A stretch of DNA of 64,000 nucleotides from Gammaproteobacteria bacterium 39-13 (GCA_001898235.1 MKTN01000016.1:42323-106322); one strand, 5' to 3'; positions 1 through 9,039 are shown, numbered from the stretch's first letter. Numbers and translations are program-made. Notes: generated by a model not told the origin, from the sequence alone.

Positions 1-260
1 TTACTCTTTAAGGCAATTCCCTCTTTCTTAAGCTTTTTGGCATACTTATCTTGAGCTATTTTTAGTAATTTTAGTCCGGGGGCCTGTAGCTTATTGCGCT
101 TTTTTTCAAATTGCTGTTTTTGCGTAGTAAAGGGTTTGGCTTTTTCTATAGCGGCAGCATCATATTGTTGCTTCAATGTAGATAATGCTGATTCTATATT
201 TTTTTTTGCTTCTAACAGTTCAATTTCTGTATACGCTTTATAATCTGGACCGTTTTGCAT
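1..260 (-). CDS. Hypothetical lysine-rich coiled-coil protein, 3' end outside the window
   Basis: A reading frame on the minus strand stays open from an ATG at 260 to the window edge, so the C-terminus is missing; at least 86 residues are visible. An in-frame ATG lies two codons upstream (266), but the ribosome-binding sequence AGGGAAA is better spaced for the ATG at 260. The product is rich in Lys, Gln, Glu and Ala with heptad-like spacing, so probably a coiled coil. No domain is recognised. Composition resembles the other unknown coiled-coil proteins in this window. Confidence 0.55.
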   Translation of the reverse strand, partial: MQNGPDYKAYTEIELLEAKKNIESALSTLKQQYDAAAIEKAKPFTTQKQQFEKKRNKLQAPGLKLLKIAQDKYAKKLKKEGIALKS

Positions 261-566
261 AAACATTTTCCCTAAAAATAAAGTGACCAAAGATGACGAT
301 GTTATCAAAGTAAGAAGAGGGGTTCAGTGCCATTTCATGCAATTAGGAATACATGCCTAATTTTTATGTTGAACAGCTAACGCGGATCCTTTTGGAAAGA
401 AAAACTGAATTTTTTTGCATTATGATAGTTTGAACAGTAAATAACAAGTGCCAAATGAAAATATTTAAAGAAGAACAGCTTTTAGATTCACTTTGTAAAT
501 ACAACCAAACTTTTGCCTTGGTGGGCTAGACTTGTCTAATCAAAGTAAGCTTTTGTTGAGGTAAAT
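261..566. other. Intergenic region between divergent genes
   Basis: About 300 bases with no convincing gene. A 24-codon frame (455-529, plus strand, starting MKIFKEEQLL) looks slightly coding but has no good ribosome-binding site and may be a remnant. The end carries TTGAGGTAAAT, which supplies the Shine-Dalgarno for the gene at 567. A TATGAT at 421-426 could be a -10 box, but no matching -35 was found. Confidence 0.4.
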
Positions 567-1226
567 ATGTTAAAGAAAGCAACGGTGGAAGAACTTGCGG
601 ATATATTTGCATTATGTGTTAACAACATTAATTCTTTAACCAAACATTGTAGTGGTATTATCAAAAATGAATTGAAAGCCACATACGATACTGATCAAGA
701 CCAAGCAAATCAGCAAACCCTCAAGCAAAGTATTGAAAACATAGCAACAAAGATAATCTCTACTGTTAATGAAGCATTAAGGACCGAAAATAGCGAAAAA
801 TTAAGAAATGGGCTGGTTAATTTTTTTAGTGCAGTTCAAGGAGCATTCCAGGCAAGTTTGGAGATACATCTTGCGCATGATTTTGATCAAGAAAAAGGTG
901 AAAAAAGAAGCATAGGACATTATTTTGATCACGAGCAGGGTGATAAGCAAGCAAAGGGTCGTTATTTTGAAATTCATAGAAGCATGATTGCGCTTTGTGA
1001 ACGTGCAAAGGCAACCATTAGGCAAGATCACGATCTAAAGGGTGAGTTTGGCCATATGAGTGTGCTTACCGAATCTTTGAATGCGACCATTAAAAGTTTA
1101 AGTGAAATATTTGGCTATAAGACTAAAGCCTCAAAAAAAGAAAAAATTGTAGAATTAACAAAGCCTGCAAAATCTTTTCATGAAGAATTTGTTTCACCTT
1201 ATGAAAGACGTACATCGCCAAAGTAA
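567..1226 (+). CDS. Hypothetical protein with a tandem 16-residue repeat
   Basis: 219 residues, mostly helical and charged, with no signal peptide or membrane segment. The start is well supported by GAGGT six to seven bases upstream. Residues about 105-137 hold two imperfect tandem copies of a 16-residue unit of the form DFDQEKGEKRSIGHY / FDHEQGDKQAKGRYF. The C-terminus is basic (ERRTSPK). No known family is recognised. It stands alone between divergent and unrelated genes, as many secreted effectors of amoeba-associated bacteria do, but there is no direct evidence of secretion. Confidence 0.7.
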   Translation: MLKKATVEELADIFALCVNNINSLTKHCSGIIKNELKATYDTDQDQANQQTLKQSIENIATKIISTVNEALRTENSEKLRNGLVNFFSAVQGAFQASLEIHLAHDFDQEKGEKRSIGHYFDHEQGDKQAKGRYFEIHRSMIALCERAKATIRQDHDLKGEFGHMSVLTESLNATIKSLSEIFGYKTKASKKEKIVELTKPAKSFHEEFVSPYERRTSPK

Positions 1227-1280
1227 ATGCTGTTGAGACCAGCAAAAGAGGGATCCTATGCATGATGAAGATGTGAACCA

Positions 1281-2435
1281 ATGAATGATAAAGATGCCAT
1301 TCAATCTTTATTGAAACAAGCTGGCATTATCATTAATGGTCCTAATCCTTGGGATATTCAAATTCACAATGAGAAATTTTATAGAAGATTGTTGAGTAAC
1401 ACCGAACTGGCAATTGGTGAATCTTATGTAGATAAATGGTGGGATTGCGAGCATTTAGACCAATTTATTTATCGCGTCTTAATGGCCGATCTAGAAACCG
1501 TTGCGCTGCAAAGTAGTGCATTTTGGCGCAGTGCTTTCAAGAAATGGTGGTTTGATAAAAAACAGCTTCTTTTTAACCATCAAACAAAAAGAAGAGCTTT
1601 GGTCGTTGGCAAGAAACATTACGATATAGGAAATGATTTATATCAAATCATGCTAGATAAGCATATGGTTTATACTTGTGCTTACTGGGATGGGAGTCAT
1701 ACCTTAGATAAGGCGCAAGAGCAGAAATTGAATCTTGTCTGTCAAAAATTAGACTTGAAACCAAATATGAGAGTGTTGGATGTGGGCTGTGGCTGGGGAG
1801 GCTTCGCAAAATATGCAGCAGAACGCTACGGCGTAAGTGTCGTTGGGATCACAATTTCTACCCAGCAACTCGATTTAGGAAAGAAGCTGTGCGCTGGTTT
1901 ACCCATTGAATTACGATTTCAAGATTATAGACGTACTGCTAAAATAGGGGAGAAGTTTGATCGTGTAGTAAGCATGGGAATGTTTGAACACGTAGGACAT
2001 AAAAATTATCTCACCTATATGCAAGCAATAGACCATTGCTTAAAAGAAGATGGTTTATTCTTATTGCATACTATTGGCACAAATCATCAGGAAAAAACGA
2101 CTAATCCTTGGATAAATGCTTATATATTCCCCAATAGTAATATTCCAACCATTTCACGGATTTCTAGTGCTTTTGAAGGACTTTTTGTGATGGAAGATTG
2201 GCAGAATCTAGGCATTCATTATGATAAAACATTGATGGCATGGTATCAAAATGTTGAGCATGGCTGGGATAAATTAAAAGATAAATACGATGAACATTTT
2301 TATCGAATGTGGAAATATTATTTACTTTCTTGTGCGGCTAGTTTTAGGGCGAGACAAAATCAACTTTGGCAAATTGTTTTGTCCAAAAAAGGACTTCCTG
2401 AAGGATATAGTTATAGCAAAAGAATTTTAGGATAG
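1281..2435 (+). CDS. cfa: Cyclopropane-fatty-acyl-phospholipid synthase
   Basis: 384 residues, close to the 382 of E. coli Cfa. The enzyme transfers a methylene group from S-adenosylmethionine to the double bond of unsaturated acyl chains in membrane phospholipids. The SAM-binding motif VLDVGCGWGG lies near residues 165-174, the conserved active-site segment GMFEHVGHKNY follows, and the C-terminal segment CAASFRARQNQLWQ matches the conserved Cys-containing region of the family. The ribosome site before the ATG is weak. It sits alone. Cyclopropanation commonly stabilises membranes against acid or stationary-phase stress; that role here is inferred from the family. Confidence 0.95.
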   Translation: MNDKDAIQSLLKQAGIIINGPNPWDIQIHNEKFYRRLLSNTELAIGESYVDKWWDCEHLDQFIYRVLMADLETVALQSSAFWRSAFKKWWFDKKQLLFNHQTKRRALVVGKKHYDIGNDLYQIMLDKHMVYTCAYWDGSHTLDKAQEQKLNLVCQKLDLKPNMRVLDVGCGWGGFAKYAAERYGVSVVGITISTQQLDLGKKLCAGLPIELRFQDYRRTAKIGEKFDRVVSMGMFEHVGHKNYLTYMQAIDHCLKEDGLFLLHTIGTNHQEKTTNPWINAYIFPNSNIPTISRISSAFEGLFVMEDWQNLGIHYDKTLMAWYQNVEHGWDKLKDKYDEHFYRMWKYYLLSCAASFRARQNQLWQIVLSKKGLPEGYSYSKRILG

Positions 2436-2529
2436 ACACAATCATTTGACCTATCACCTAATATTGAAAAAACAGTAAAAATAACCTAAAAATGAAAAGA
2501 TAAACAAAGATAAATCTCGAGAATTTTTT

Positions 2530-3273
2530 ATGCAAAACAGTATGATATCTCGAAAAGATGAACAAGAAAGAAATAATCTCACCGTTGCTGCTCCTGGCAT
2601 GAAAGGACCTACCTTTGGTCAATTTCAAAACATGATTGAAGATGCCAAAAAACGCTATCAAGAAAATAGTAGCAGCGGTGAACCCTTTGATCTAAGTCAG
2701 ATGAATGTTAAACCACGAGAGTCTGGCAGGACTTCTGTGCAAGAAAAACAGCAAGGCTTTACTGGTGGTATGGAAACAATTTCATTCGACTTAGTTTTTA
2801 TGTCTGATGGTTCAACTGTTCAAGTCAATTTTTCAAGAAAACCTGAAGATGGTGATGGAAAAGAGGGAGGGAATTCTTTTAGTCTTAATATGAATCAATT
2901 TAAATTCCCTCAAGATAAAGAGAAAGCCACTGCCGCGTTGACAGCGTTTTCTAAAGTGATTGTTGAAGCTGAATTAAAGCATCATGCCCGAGGAGAGCCA
3001 CTAACTCTTTATGAAGGTGGTGGTGGGCCGTGGTCGCAACTAAGTCGTGAAATTATGCAACAGCAGGTTATCGCTAATCTTTCTCGGTTTAATGAATTAG
3101 GCATTCAAGTCAAGCTGGGAGAACAAGGAAGCGGTAAATTGTTTTTCGATTCAGATATTTATCAAAAGCAGCAAATGCAAAATAAGTCAGGTGGGCTTGA
3201 ACCTGTCAAGGAGAAAGCTGAACGAAAGCAAAAGCCCTGGGATGTTCCTAAAGTGCCTAAACCGCCTTACTAA
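2530..3273 (+). CDS. Hypothetical protein
   Basis: 247 residues, soluble, with no recognised domain. The N-terminal third is polar and looks disordered. The middle (about residues 75-165) has alternating hydrophobic and polar residues compatible with a small alpha/beta domain (SFDLVFMSDGSTVQVNFSR). The C-terminus is basic and proline-rich (KPWDVPKVPKPPY). An alternative start is the Met at codon 5, since neither ATG has a strong Shine-Dalgarno. It is followed 41 bases later by a methyltransferase gene on the same strand, but there is no sign of a functional link. Confidence 0.65.
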   Translation: MQNSMISRKDEQERNNLTVAAPGMKGPTFGQFQNMIEDAKKRYQENSSSGEPFDLSQMNVKPRESGRTSVQEKQQGFTGGMETISFDLVFMSDGSTVQVNFSRKPEDGDGKEGGNSFSLNMNQFKFPQDKEKATAALTAFSKVIVEAELKHHARGEPLTLYEGGGGPWSQLSREIMQQQVIANLSRFNELGIQVKLGEQGSGKLFFDSDIYQKQQMQNKSGGLEPVKEKAERKQKPWDVPKVPKPPY

Positions 3274-3314
3274 TATTCTACAAAAAGCAAAAATTATGTG
3301 ATTGGAGAGAAATG

Positions 3315-4121
3315 ATGAGCGAAGAGACTTATGATTTTGAAGTAGGAGAAGAAGGACAAAAGGGGCTCGATTTGCTTGGTGTCTTGTTTAATCCAACGAC
3401 TAAATCTTTTATCAAGCAATACGGTTTGCAAGAAGGGATGAAAGTGCTAGATGTTGGCTGCGGGACAGGTGATATGTCGCGTTGGTTCGCAAGACAAGTA
3501 GGACCATCTGGCAGGGTGCTTGCCATTGATAATAATGAAAATCAGATCCATGCTGCTAAATTAAAAACGTCTGATGAAGACATCATTGAATACAAATGTC
3601 TTTCAGCTTATGATATCTTGCAGCTGAAAGAAACCTTCGATTTGGTTTGTTGTCGCTTTGTTTTACATCATCTTCATTCTCCTCGTCAAACAATTAAATT
3701 ATTTTTTGAGGTGTTAAATTCGGGTGGTATTTATATAGGGGAAGAGGGGTTAATAAATGCTGCTTTCGCTTTCCCTGCTACTTTTGCTTGGGAGGGATAT
3801 ATGCCAGAAATGAAGCTTCCTTCAGAAGAAAAAGATGGCTTGGGAAGAGATGGTGACTTTGGTATGAAACTTTTCTATTATACTAAGCAAGCAGGGTTTA
3901 CCATTTTATCCTGCCAATTGGTTCATCCTCTTCTGTGGAAAAAAGAACAAAAAGAACCATTACTGATAGGTCTTCAAGAGTTTAAAAAAACGGCTTTAGC
4001 ACAAGGTATGACTGAAGAAGAGTGGCAAAAAAAATATCAAGAAACTCAACGAATAGCATTAGATGATAACCAAATTTTGGGCTTCTACGAAAGCTGTCAA
4101 ATAGCAGCGAAAAAAACCTAA
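3315..4121 (+). CDS. Class I SAM-dependent methyltransferase
   Basis: 268 residues. Motif I VLDVGCGTGDMSRWFA near residue 45 and the following acidic beta-2 end (VLAIDNNENQIHAAK) are typical of the Methyltransf_11/25 Rossmann fold; later LVCCRFVLHHL matches motif IV/post-motif IV. The substrate cannot be told; proteins of this shape methylate small molecules or quinone-like compounds. Two adjacent ATGs occur at 3312 and 3315; GGAGAG at 3304-3309 is better spaced for 3315. It heads a run of four small-molecule modifying enzymes on one strand (to 6148), with short gaps that would allow co-transcription. Confidence 0.88.
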   Translation: MSEETYDFEVGEEGQKGLDLLGVLFNPTTKSFIKQYGLQEGMKVLDVGCGTGDMSRWFARQVGPSGRVLAIDNNENQIHAAKLKTSDEDIIEYKCLSAYDILQLKETFDLVCCRFVLHHLHSPRQTIKLFFEVLNSGGIYIGEEGLINAAFAFPATFAWEGYMPEMKLPSEEKDGLGRDGDFGMKLFYYTKQAGFTILSCQLVHPLLWKKEQKEPLLIGLQEFKKTALAQGMTEEEWQKKYQETQRIALDDNQILGFYESCQIAAKKT

Positions 4122-4155
4122 TTTCACATTTTAACTTTAACCATATTGTATTTTT

Positions 4156-5157
4156 ATGAATCCTGTACCAGTACTTAATTCATTGATAGCGCCAGAATAT
4201 TTGGCTGAACTTCTTAAACAAACTTATCCCTTATCTGAACCAGTTGATTGCCAATTAATTCGTGTAGGAGATAATGATAATTATCTTGTTAGGGCCGCGG
4301 ATAAGAAATATATTTTACGTGTTTATAGGCATAAAAAATATTGGTTGAACACGCAAACCGACTATGATTTTGAAATGCGATGGCTACATTATTTGCACGA
4401 GAAGGGCTGTCATGTTTCTTATCCAATACAACGCTCAGATGCTCAATATATTGGATCTTTAGAAGCGCCAGAAGGAAAGCGCTATTATGTTTTATTGAGC
4501 TTTGCTGAAGGAGAAGAAGGGCCTCTCAATATGCAAAGAGCTTATGTGTTGGGTCATGCGATTGCTAACATCCATCTTGCTTCTAATGATTTTATCTCCA
4601 CTTCTCATCGCTTATCTTTTGACATGAAGTTCTTAGTAGATGAACCCATTCATCTTATTCAGCAACATTTGGGTGCTTCATGGTTGTTGGAAAAAAATAA
4701 ATTAAGGGATTTATCTATTCAATTAAAAGAAAAGATCCACGATTTAAACCTAGGTGAAGAAGCTTGGGGGATTATTGGTGGAGATTTTCATGGGTATAAC
4801 CAGCATTTTTCGCCGGAAAATCATGTGACTTTGTTTGATTTTGATTTATGTGGGTACGGATGGCGCGCTTATGACTTGGCGGTATTTCGCTGGTTACAAG
4901 TAAGTGATACTGATGTAGGAAGCACCTATTGGCAGGCTTTTTTAAAAGGGCGGCTTCGTCTTTGGTCAAAATTCTTATCAGGATATCAAGCTGTGCGCCA
5001 ATTAAGGCAAAACGAACTAGTGGCTATTCCATTTTTTGTTCAAATAAGACAGATTTGGTTGATGGGATCTTATATTGCCTCGCCGCATCCAACTATGGTA
5101 TTAGATGATGCATGGTGGCAACAACATTTTAAACGATTATTTAAAACATTTCAGTAA
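4156..5157 (+). CDS. Aminoglycoside-phosphotransferase-family (APH) kinase
   Basis: 333 residues. The protein-kinase-like APH fold is seen from the N-lobe lysine segment (KYILRVYRHKKYW) and the catalytic loop GGDFHGYN near residues 208-216, followed by the metal-binding DFD about ten residues later (VTLFDFDLCGYG). In the family the loop is usually HGDxHxxN; here the first His is Gly. Relatives include SrkA/YihE-type stress kinases and homoserine kinase-like enzymes, so the substrate may be a protein side chain, an amino alcohol or an antibiotic. It lies between a methyltransferase and two acetyltransferase genes, 8 bases ahead of the next start. Confidence 0.85.
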   Translation: MNPVPVLNSLIAPEYLAELLKQTYPLSEPVDCQLIRVGDNDNYLVRAADKKYILRVYRHKKYWLNTQTDYDFEMRWLHYLHEKGCHVSYPIQRSDAQYIGSLEAPEGKRYYVLLSFAEGEEGPLNMQRAYVLGHAIANIHLASNDFISTSHRLSFDMKFLVDEPIHLIQQHLGASWLLEKNKLRDLSIQLKEKIHDLNLGEEAWGIIGGDFHGYNQHFSPENHVTLFDFDLCGYGWRAYDLAVFRWLQVSDTDVGSTYWQAFLKGRLRLWSKFLSGYQAVRQLRQNELVAIPFFVQIRQIWLMGSYIASPHPTMVLDDAWWQQHFKRLFKTFQ

Positions 5158-5165
5158 GCAATATA

Positions 5166-5630
5166 ATGCAAAATATCAATATTCAAATAGTGACGCCAGA
5201 GCAAGCAGAAGAAATTTGTCGGTATATTATCACCACTTTGCCTGAATGGTTTGGGATCCCTGAAGCTAATGAGCGTTATGCCAAAGGATGCTTATTGCGA
5301 ACTTCTTTTGCTGCATATCTTGATGAAAAAAATGTTGGTATGATAACACTTGAATTTCCTTTTTCTCAAAATGCGAATATTTATTGGCTGGCTGTGGATA
5401 AAAACTATCATGGCAAGCTTATAGGGACGTTATTGTTGCAAAAAGCTGAGCAATATTGTTTTGAAAAAGGTTATTTTTCATTAACGGTAGAGACGCTTAG
5501 TCCTAAGCATCAAGACAGATCTTATTTAAAGACTTATCAATTTTATGAAAACAATGGTTTTAAGCCATTATTTGAGCTCCAGCCCTATGGCCCTGACTAT
5601 ACTATGGTTTATATGCAAAAAAACTTGTAA
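5166..5630 (+). CDS. GNAT family N-acetyltransferase
   Basis: 154 residues, the usual size for a single GNAT domain, which moves an acetyl group from acetyl-CoA to an amine. The acetyl-CoA-binding strand-loop-helix is visible at about residues 75-100 (WLAVDKNYHGKLIGTLLLQKAE), and the C-terminal FYENNGFKPL is the usual last motif. The substrate is unknown. It starts 8 bases after the upstream kinase gene and ends 14 bases before another GNAT, suggesting one transcript. Confidence 0.88.
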   Translation: MQNINIQIVTPEQAEEICRYIITTLPEWFGIPEANERYAKGCLLRTSFAAYLDEKNVGMITLEFPFSQNANIYWLAVDKNYHGKLIGTLLLQKAEQYCFEKGYFSLTVETLSPKHQDRSYLKTYQFYENNGFKPLFELQPYGPDYTMVYMQKNL

Positions 5631-5644
5631 TACCGGAACGAAAA

Positions 5645-6148
5645 ATGAATACGCTTCTTATCCGTGAAATTCAAGCCGAAGATCAATCATCCTTTCTAGC
5701 TATGACAAACTATAGTCAAATTTTGCATCATCCATGGGTATTTCCGCCGCTGTCTGTAGCGGAATTTGAGGCCTATTTTCAACGTTCCCAACAGCCTAAT
5801 CAAAAAAGCTATATATTGATTCTAGAGAATAATATCATTGGCGTTTACAACTTAAGTGAGATAGTAAGGGGCTTCTTTCAAAATGCTTATTTAGGATTTT
5901 ATGTAGCCAAAGATTATGCCGGTAAGGGATGGATGAGCCAAGGATTAAAATTACTATTGCATGAGGCTTTTGCTGAATTAGAACTGCATCGTATTGAAGC
6001 CAATATTCAACCGCAAAATGCACCTTCTATTGCGTTAGTGAAAAAAAATGGATTTCGTTTAGAAGGATTTTCCCAGCGTTATTTAAAAATAAATAACTTA
6101 TGGTGTGATCATGAACGTTGGGCGATTACAAAGGAAGAATGGTTATAA
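5645..6148 (+). CDS. GNAT acetyltransferase of the RimJ/RimL type
   Basis: 167 residues. The order of motifs is that of RimJ/RimL/RimI-like acetyltransferases: acetyl-CoA loop YVAKDYAGKGWMSQGL, then LHRIEANIQPQNAPSIALV and KNGFRLEGFSQRYLKINNLW, closing with a DHERWAI segment. E. coli members acetylate ribosomal protein N-termini, but many homologues act on other substrates including antibiotics; the target here is not known. It is the last gene of the plus-strand modification-enzyme run and is convergent with the coiled-coil gene that ends at 6168. Confidence 0.9.
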   Translation: MNTLLIREIQAEDQSSFLAMTNYSQILHHPWVFPPLSVAEFEAYFQRSQQPNQKSYILILENNIIGVYNLSEIVRGFFQNAYLGFYVAKDYAGKGWMSQGLKLLLHEAFAELELHRIEANIQPQNAPSIALVKKNGFRLEGFSQRYLKINNLWCDHERWAITKEEWL

Positions 6149-6167
6149 ATGAGAGGCTGTTTTCTTA

Positions 6168-7604
6168 TTATCTCATGGATTTATCCTTTGCCATTTTAGG
6201 TGCAGAGTCAGGCATCGAGTTTACGACATCCTTTTGTATTTCACGCAATAATTCTGTCATTTGTCGCAATTCTTCATTTGGCTGTGCCTCTAGTTTTTTT
6301 ATTACACCATCCATATTGTCGTTAAACAATTCTAAGTTAATATCTAAAATGAGTTTTTCATCAGTTGTGCTTTTATAGGCGCTTAAATTGTCCATTAATT
6401 TGTCTCTTTGCCTGCAGAGATCAGTTAAATCAGAAATGAGATGAATAGTTTCAGTGACTTCTTTGTTTTGTGTTTCCGGTTTTGCATGAATGCAAGCTGT
6501 AATTGTATCAATCACTAGCTGATCACGATGAACGTGTGTGCTTGGATATGGGAAAGCGACGGCTATAAAATCTCCAGCCATACTTTCTTTATTAGCTAAT
6601 GAATTGGGTTCATATTCCTTTTTTCCAGCTTTTCTTTCGGCGATCACGTTACCAAAAGTATCACTTGTATTTCCAAGGTGGTTATTTGCATGGGTAATAA
6701 GGTTTGTGAGGCATTGATTGAGCTGTACATTAGCTTGTGCTAATTTTAACTCATTTTTAACGTTGCTTAATGCTAAGTCCAAAGATGAGTTTTCCTGGGT
6801 AATGAATTCAATTCGGTCTTTTTTTATTTTCTCTATTCTTTGAATAGATTCTTCAATTTTCTTCAATGCCTCCATTGAAGCAATAGGGTTTTGTTCATTT
6901 CCCATAGCTTTTTTAATGTTAGTAAGCTCAGATTGTAATTGGCTCAAGAGTTCATTTTTGCTGACATGGATTTTACCAAAAGAAGACAAGATATTTTTCT
7001 TTGCCCATTTATAGGTAGAAAGGACACTGCTTTTTTGCTTATTTTTTGCATTTTCCAATTGCCTAGCACTTTCTAATTTTTTAATACTTTCCAATTGTTT
7101 AATAGAGCTATCAAGAAAATGATTAATCGCTTTTGTATTTAAACTCCCGATGGGAGATGAAGGAGGAACCGGAGATTTTTCTTGAACTTGAGAGGCTTTA
7201 GGTTGATTTAATGCAGCTTTTTGTTGATTTATCTGGCGCTGCAGCTGAGTAAGATTTTCTTCTCTTGATTTTAGGGATCTTATATCCTCATCATTGAATG
7301 AAAATCCTGGGCTATTTTTGGGGTTGAAATCTGCACCAAGCTTTGATGGCGTTTGGCATATCCCATCAATGATTTCTTTGTAAAGAGAGACACGCTTTTC
7401 TGGATCAATGGTGTTTCTTACCTCTTTTAATCGCTTCATAGCTTGTTGAATACTTTGAGCCCTAGATGCTCCTGTCTGTCTTATCCATGAGCGCATTTTT
7501 TCATTTTGAGCGTTATAATAGCGTTCGAGCGCCTTTTCAATAATTTTTTGAACCTCATCGACTTCGGTATCGATTTGCTTTTGTAGCTCTTCTATGGTTG
7601 CCAT
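6168..7604 (-). CDS. Large coiled-coil hypothetical protein
   Basis: 478 residues from the preferred ATG at 7604, which has GGGAG five bases upstream; a longer frame from 7634 lacks such a site. Long heptad-rich helices dominate: residues about 1-45, 95-120 and 165-300. In between is a proline/serine-rich linker (VPPSSPIGS). No signal peptide or membrane segment is seen. No known family is recognised. Size and architecture fit a secreted host-interaction protein or a cytoskeleton-like scaffold, but nothing in the sequence decides this. Confidence 0.7.
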   Translation of the reverse strand: MATIEELQKQIDTEVDEVQKIIEKALERYYNAQNEKMRSWIRQTGASRAQSIQQAMKRLKEVRNTIDPEKRVSLYKEIIDGICQTPSKLGADFNPKNSPGFSFNDEDIRSLKSREENLTQLQRQINQQKAALNQPKASQVQEKSPVPPSSPIGSLNTKAINHFLDSSIKQLESIKKLESARQLENAKNKQKSSVLSTYKWAKKNILSSFGKIHVSKNELLSQLQSELTNIKKAMGNEQNPIASMEALKKIEESIQRIEKIKKDRIEFITQENSSLDLALSNVKNELKLAQANVQLNQCLTNLITHANNHLGNTSDTFGNVIAERKAGKKEYEPNSLANKESMAGDFIAVAFPYPSTHVHRDQLVIDTITACIHAKPETQNKEVTETIHLISDLTDLCRQRDKLMDNLSAYKSTTDEKLILDINLELFNDNMDGVIKKLEAQPNEELRQMTELLREIQKDVVNSMPDSAPKMAKDKSMR

Positions 7605-7761
7605 AATGCTCCCGGAAATTGCGTGCATAATCAAAAGTGCATATAACTCGCTTTGTGTTTTGACAAGTGTAAGAAGGGATAAGTTCTTTTAATGTGTTAA
7701 AAAAGAAACGTTGAGAAGAAGACAGAGCGGTATTAAAACCACTCTGTATAGAATGATTAGT

Positions 7762-8193
7762 TTAATTGGGGATAGATAGGGTGCCTTCAGGATTAAATTG
7801 AAAGTGGGGATTCCAGGCAACTTCCCATAAGTAACCATCTGGATCAGCGAAGTAACCACTATAGCCTCCCCAAGCGGTGTCTTGGGCTGATTTGGTAATT
7901 TTCCCACCGGCCTTTACTGCTTGTTGAAGAATTTCAGCGACTTGATGTCGTTCACGGACATTATGCGCCAAGGTAAATTGACGAAAACCTTGGTTAGGGT
8001 TATTTTCAACATCGGCATCTTCAGCTAAATACTCAGCTGGATACAATGCTAAGATGGTTCCTACTATTTTCATGAAAACAATATTTTCATTACTGACAGA
8101 AGAAACTGACCACCCTAATCCTTGCTCGTAAAAATGTCGTGCACGAGGAAGATCTTTTACGCCTAAAGTAATAATGCTAATTCTGGGTTCCAT
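7762..8193 (-). CDS. VOC (glyoxalase/bleomycin-resistance) family protein
   Basis: 143 residues, one vicinal-oxygen-chelate module pair. The N-terminal ISIITLGVKDLPRARHFYEQ and the C-terminal WGGYSGYFADPDGYLWEVAW are hallmarks of the family, whose metal-dependent members isomerise, cleave or bind small molecules such as methylglyoxal conjugates and bleomycin-type drugs. The exact substrate cannot be inferred. AAGGAG lies nine bases upstream of the ATG. Its start overlaps the 3' end of the doubtful frame at 8177-8482, and a possible promoter lies at 8220-8246. Confidence 0.92.
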   Translation of the reverse strand: MEPRISIITLGVKDLPRARHFYEQGLGWSVSSVSNENIVFMKIVGTILALYPAEYLAEDADVENNPNQGFRQFTLAHNVRERHQVAEILQQAVKAGGKITKSAQDTAWGGYSGYFADPDGYLWEVAWNPHFQFNPEGTLSIPN

Positions 8194-8482
8194 GGCTATA
8201 ACTCCTTAAAATAGTTGTCAGTATAATCATAGCAAATACATTACAAGATGCGAAGCATCTAGATGGTTTACTGTAGCTTTTCTTAGGATCATGGATCCGT
8301 TTTGTTTTTGCATGAAGATAGTCTTTAAATGTTTCCTTTCTAATTTGTTCTAATTGAATGAGAAAATTAGATAAGCCAGTAATATCTTTAACCTCACTTA
8401 AAGATTTGTACAATTCTGTTGATTTTTTTATTCTCATTTTTGAAGTATAAAGTTGTTTATTATACTTAGCTAATTGTTTCAT
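8177..8482 (-). CDS. Small hypothetical protein, probably with a decayed 3' end
   Basis: 101 codons. The start overlaps the stop of the preceding gene in an ATGA arrangement (8482-8479), so it is probably translationally coupled. The first 60-65 residues look like a helical soluble protein (STELYKSLSEVKDITGLSNF). The last third reads through the promoter, Shine-Dalgarno and first codons of the VOC gene and is unlike a real protein end, so the original gene was probably shorter or has been truncated by a frameshift. No family recognised. Confidence 0.45.
   Translation of the reverse strand: MKQLAKYNKQLYTSKMRIKKSTELYKSLSEVKDITGLSNFLIQLEQIRKETFKDYLHAKTKRIHDPKKSYSKPSRCFASCNVFAMIILTTILRSYSHGTQN
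8220..8246 (-). promoter_or_regulatory. Possible promoter of the VOC gene
   Basis: On the minus strand TTGTAA (8246-8241) is followed after a 15-base spacer by TATACT (8225-8220), about 27 bases before the VOC start codon. The spacer is short for sigma-70. A small hairpin (AGATGC-GAA-GCATCT, 8246-8260) lies just upstream. Confidence 0.3.
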
Positions 8483-8715
8483 ACTATGTCTTTAAAGCTA
8501 ACTTCCAAAATCCATTTGGGACTTTGTCTAAATTTTTGATAAGAATCTTTTTCTGGATAAAATCCTTTGGCTTCATGGAGCGTCATTTCACAATCGAATG
8601 CCAATAGTTCATCTGGAGAGTTTTGATTCAGTTGCTGCAGTTTTTCACGATGAAGGTCAAAAAGTTCACGTTTCATTTCCATGTATTTAGCTTTTACATC
8701 GTGGAATTGCTCCAT
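8479..8715 (-). CDS. Small hypothetical protein in a coupled, partly decayed operon
   Basis: 78 residues, helical and charged (KYMEMKRELFDLHREKLQQL). The ATG at 8715 follows directly on a TGA that ends the upstream broken frame (8718-8716) and has no Shine-Dalgarno of its own, so it was either a downstream cistron relying on coupling or the tail of the upstream gene after a nonsense mutation. It ends in an ATGA overlap with the next frame. No family recognised. Confidence 0.5.
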   Translation of the reverse strand: MEQFHDVKAKYMEMKRELFDLHREKLQQLNQNSPDELLAFDCEMTLHEAKGFYPEKDSYQKFRQSPKWILEVSFKDIV

Positions 8716-9039
8716 TCAGTGGACAATAGCGGCAATTTTGTTATTGACTTGTTTTAAACTTAGGGCATGCTTAGGTTGCGTTGCCAATGCTTCTAGCATC
8801 AATTTATTTAATAGGCGGTACTTATCATGCAAGTGATGCCAGGGTTTTGGCTTTAGGTAAAGATATTTTAATATTATTTTGCTTTTGTATTTTAGATAAT
8901 TCCGTAAAAATCATGTCCATTTCTGTATTGCAGGCATTTAATGCAGCCCTCTTTTCTTGAGAAGAAGTGCGATCACAATATCCTTTATAAACATTGATAA
9001 CGCTCGGGTAATGCCCTCAACTACACCGTCTTTACTCAT
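8716..9039 (-). pseudogene. Frameshifted remnant of a small hypothetical gene
   Basis: Protein-like sequence runs through three frames of the minus strand. It begins at ATG 9039 (MSKDGVVEGITRAL), continues in a second frame (INVYKGYCDRTSSQEKRAAL... to ISLPKAKTLA) and then a third (WHHLHDKYRLLNKLMLEAL... to NKIAAIVH) ending at TGA 8716. No single frame covers it, so at least two frameshifts are needed. The repaired product would be about 105 residues. No slippery heptamer of the standard X-XXY-YYZ form was seen at the second switch (CCAAAACCCTGG, about 8838-8852), so decay is likelier than programmed frameshifting. Confidence 0.55.

Noticed and set aside
8838..8852. Programmed ribosomal frameshift at CCAAAACCCTGG
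   Set aside because: Not a canonical slippery heptamer, no downstream hairpin seen, and at least one other frameshift in the same remnant points to decay.
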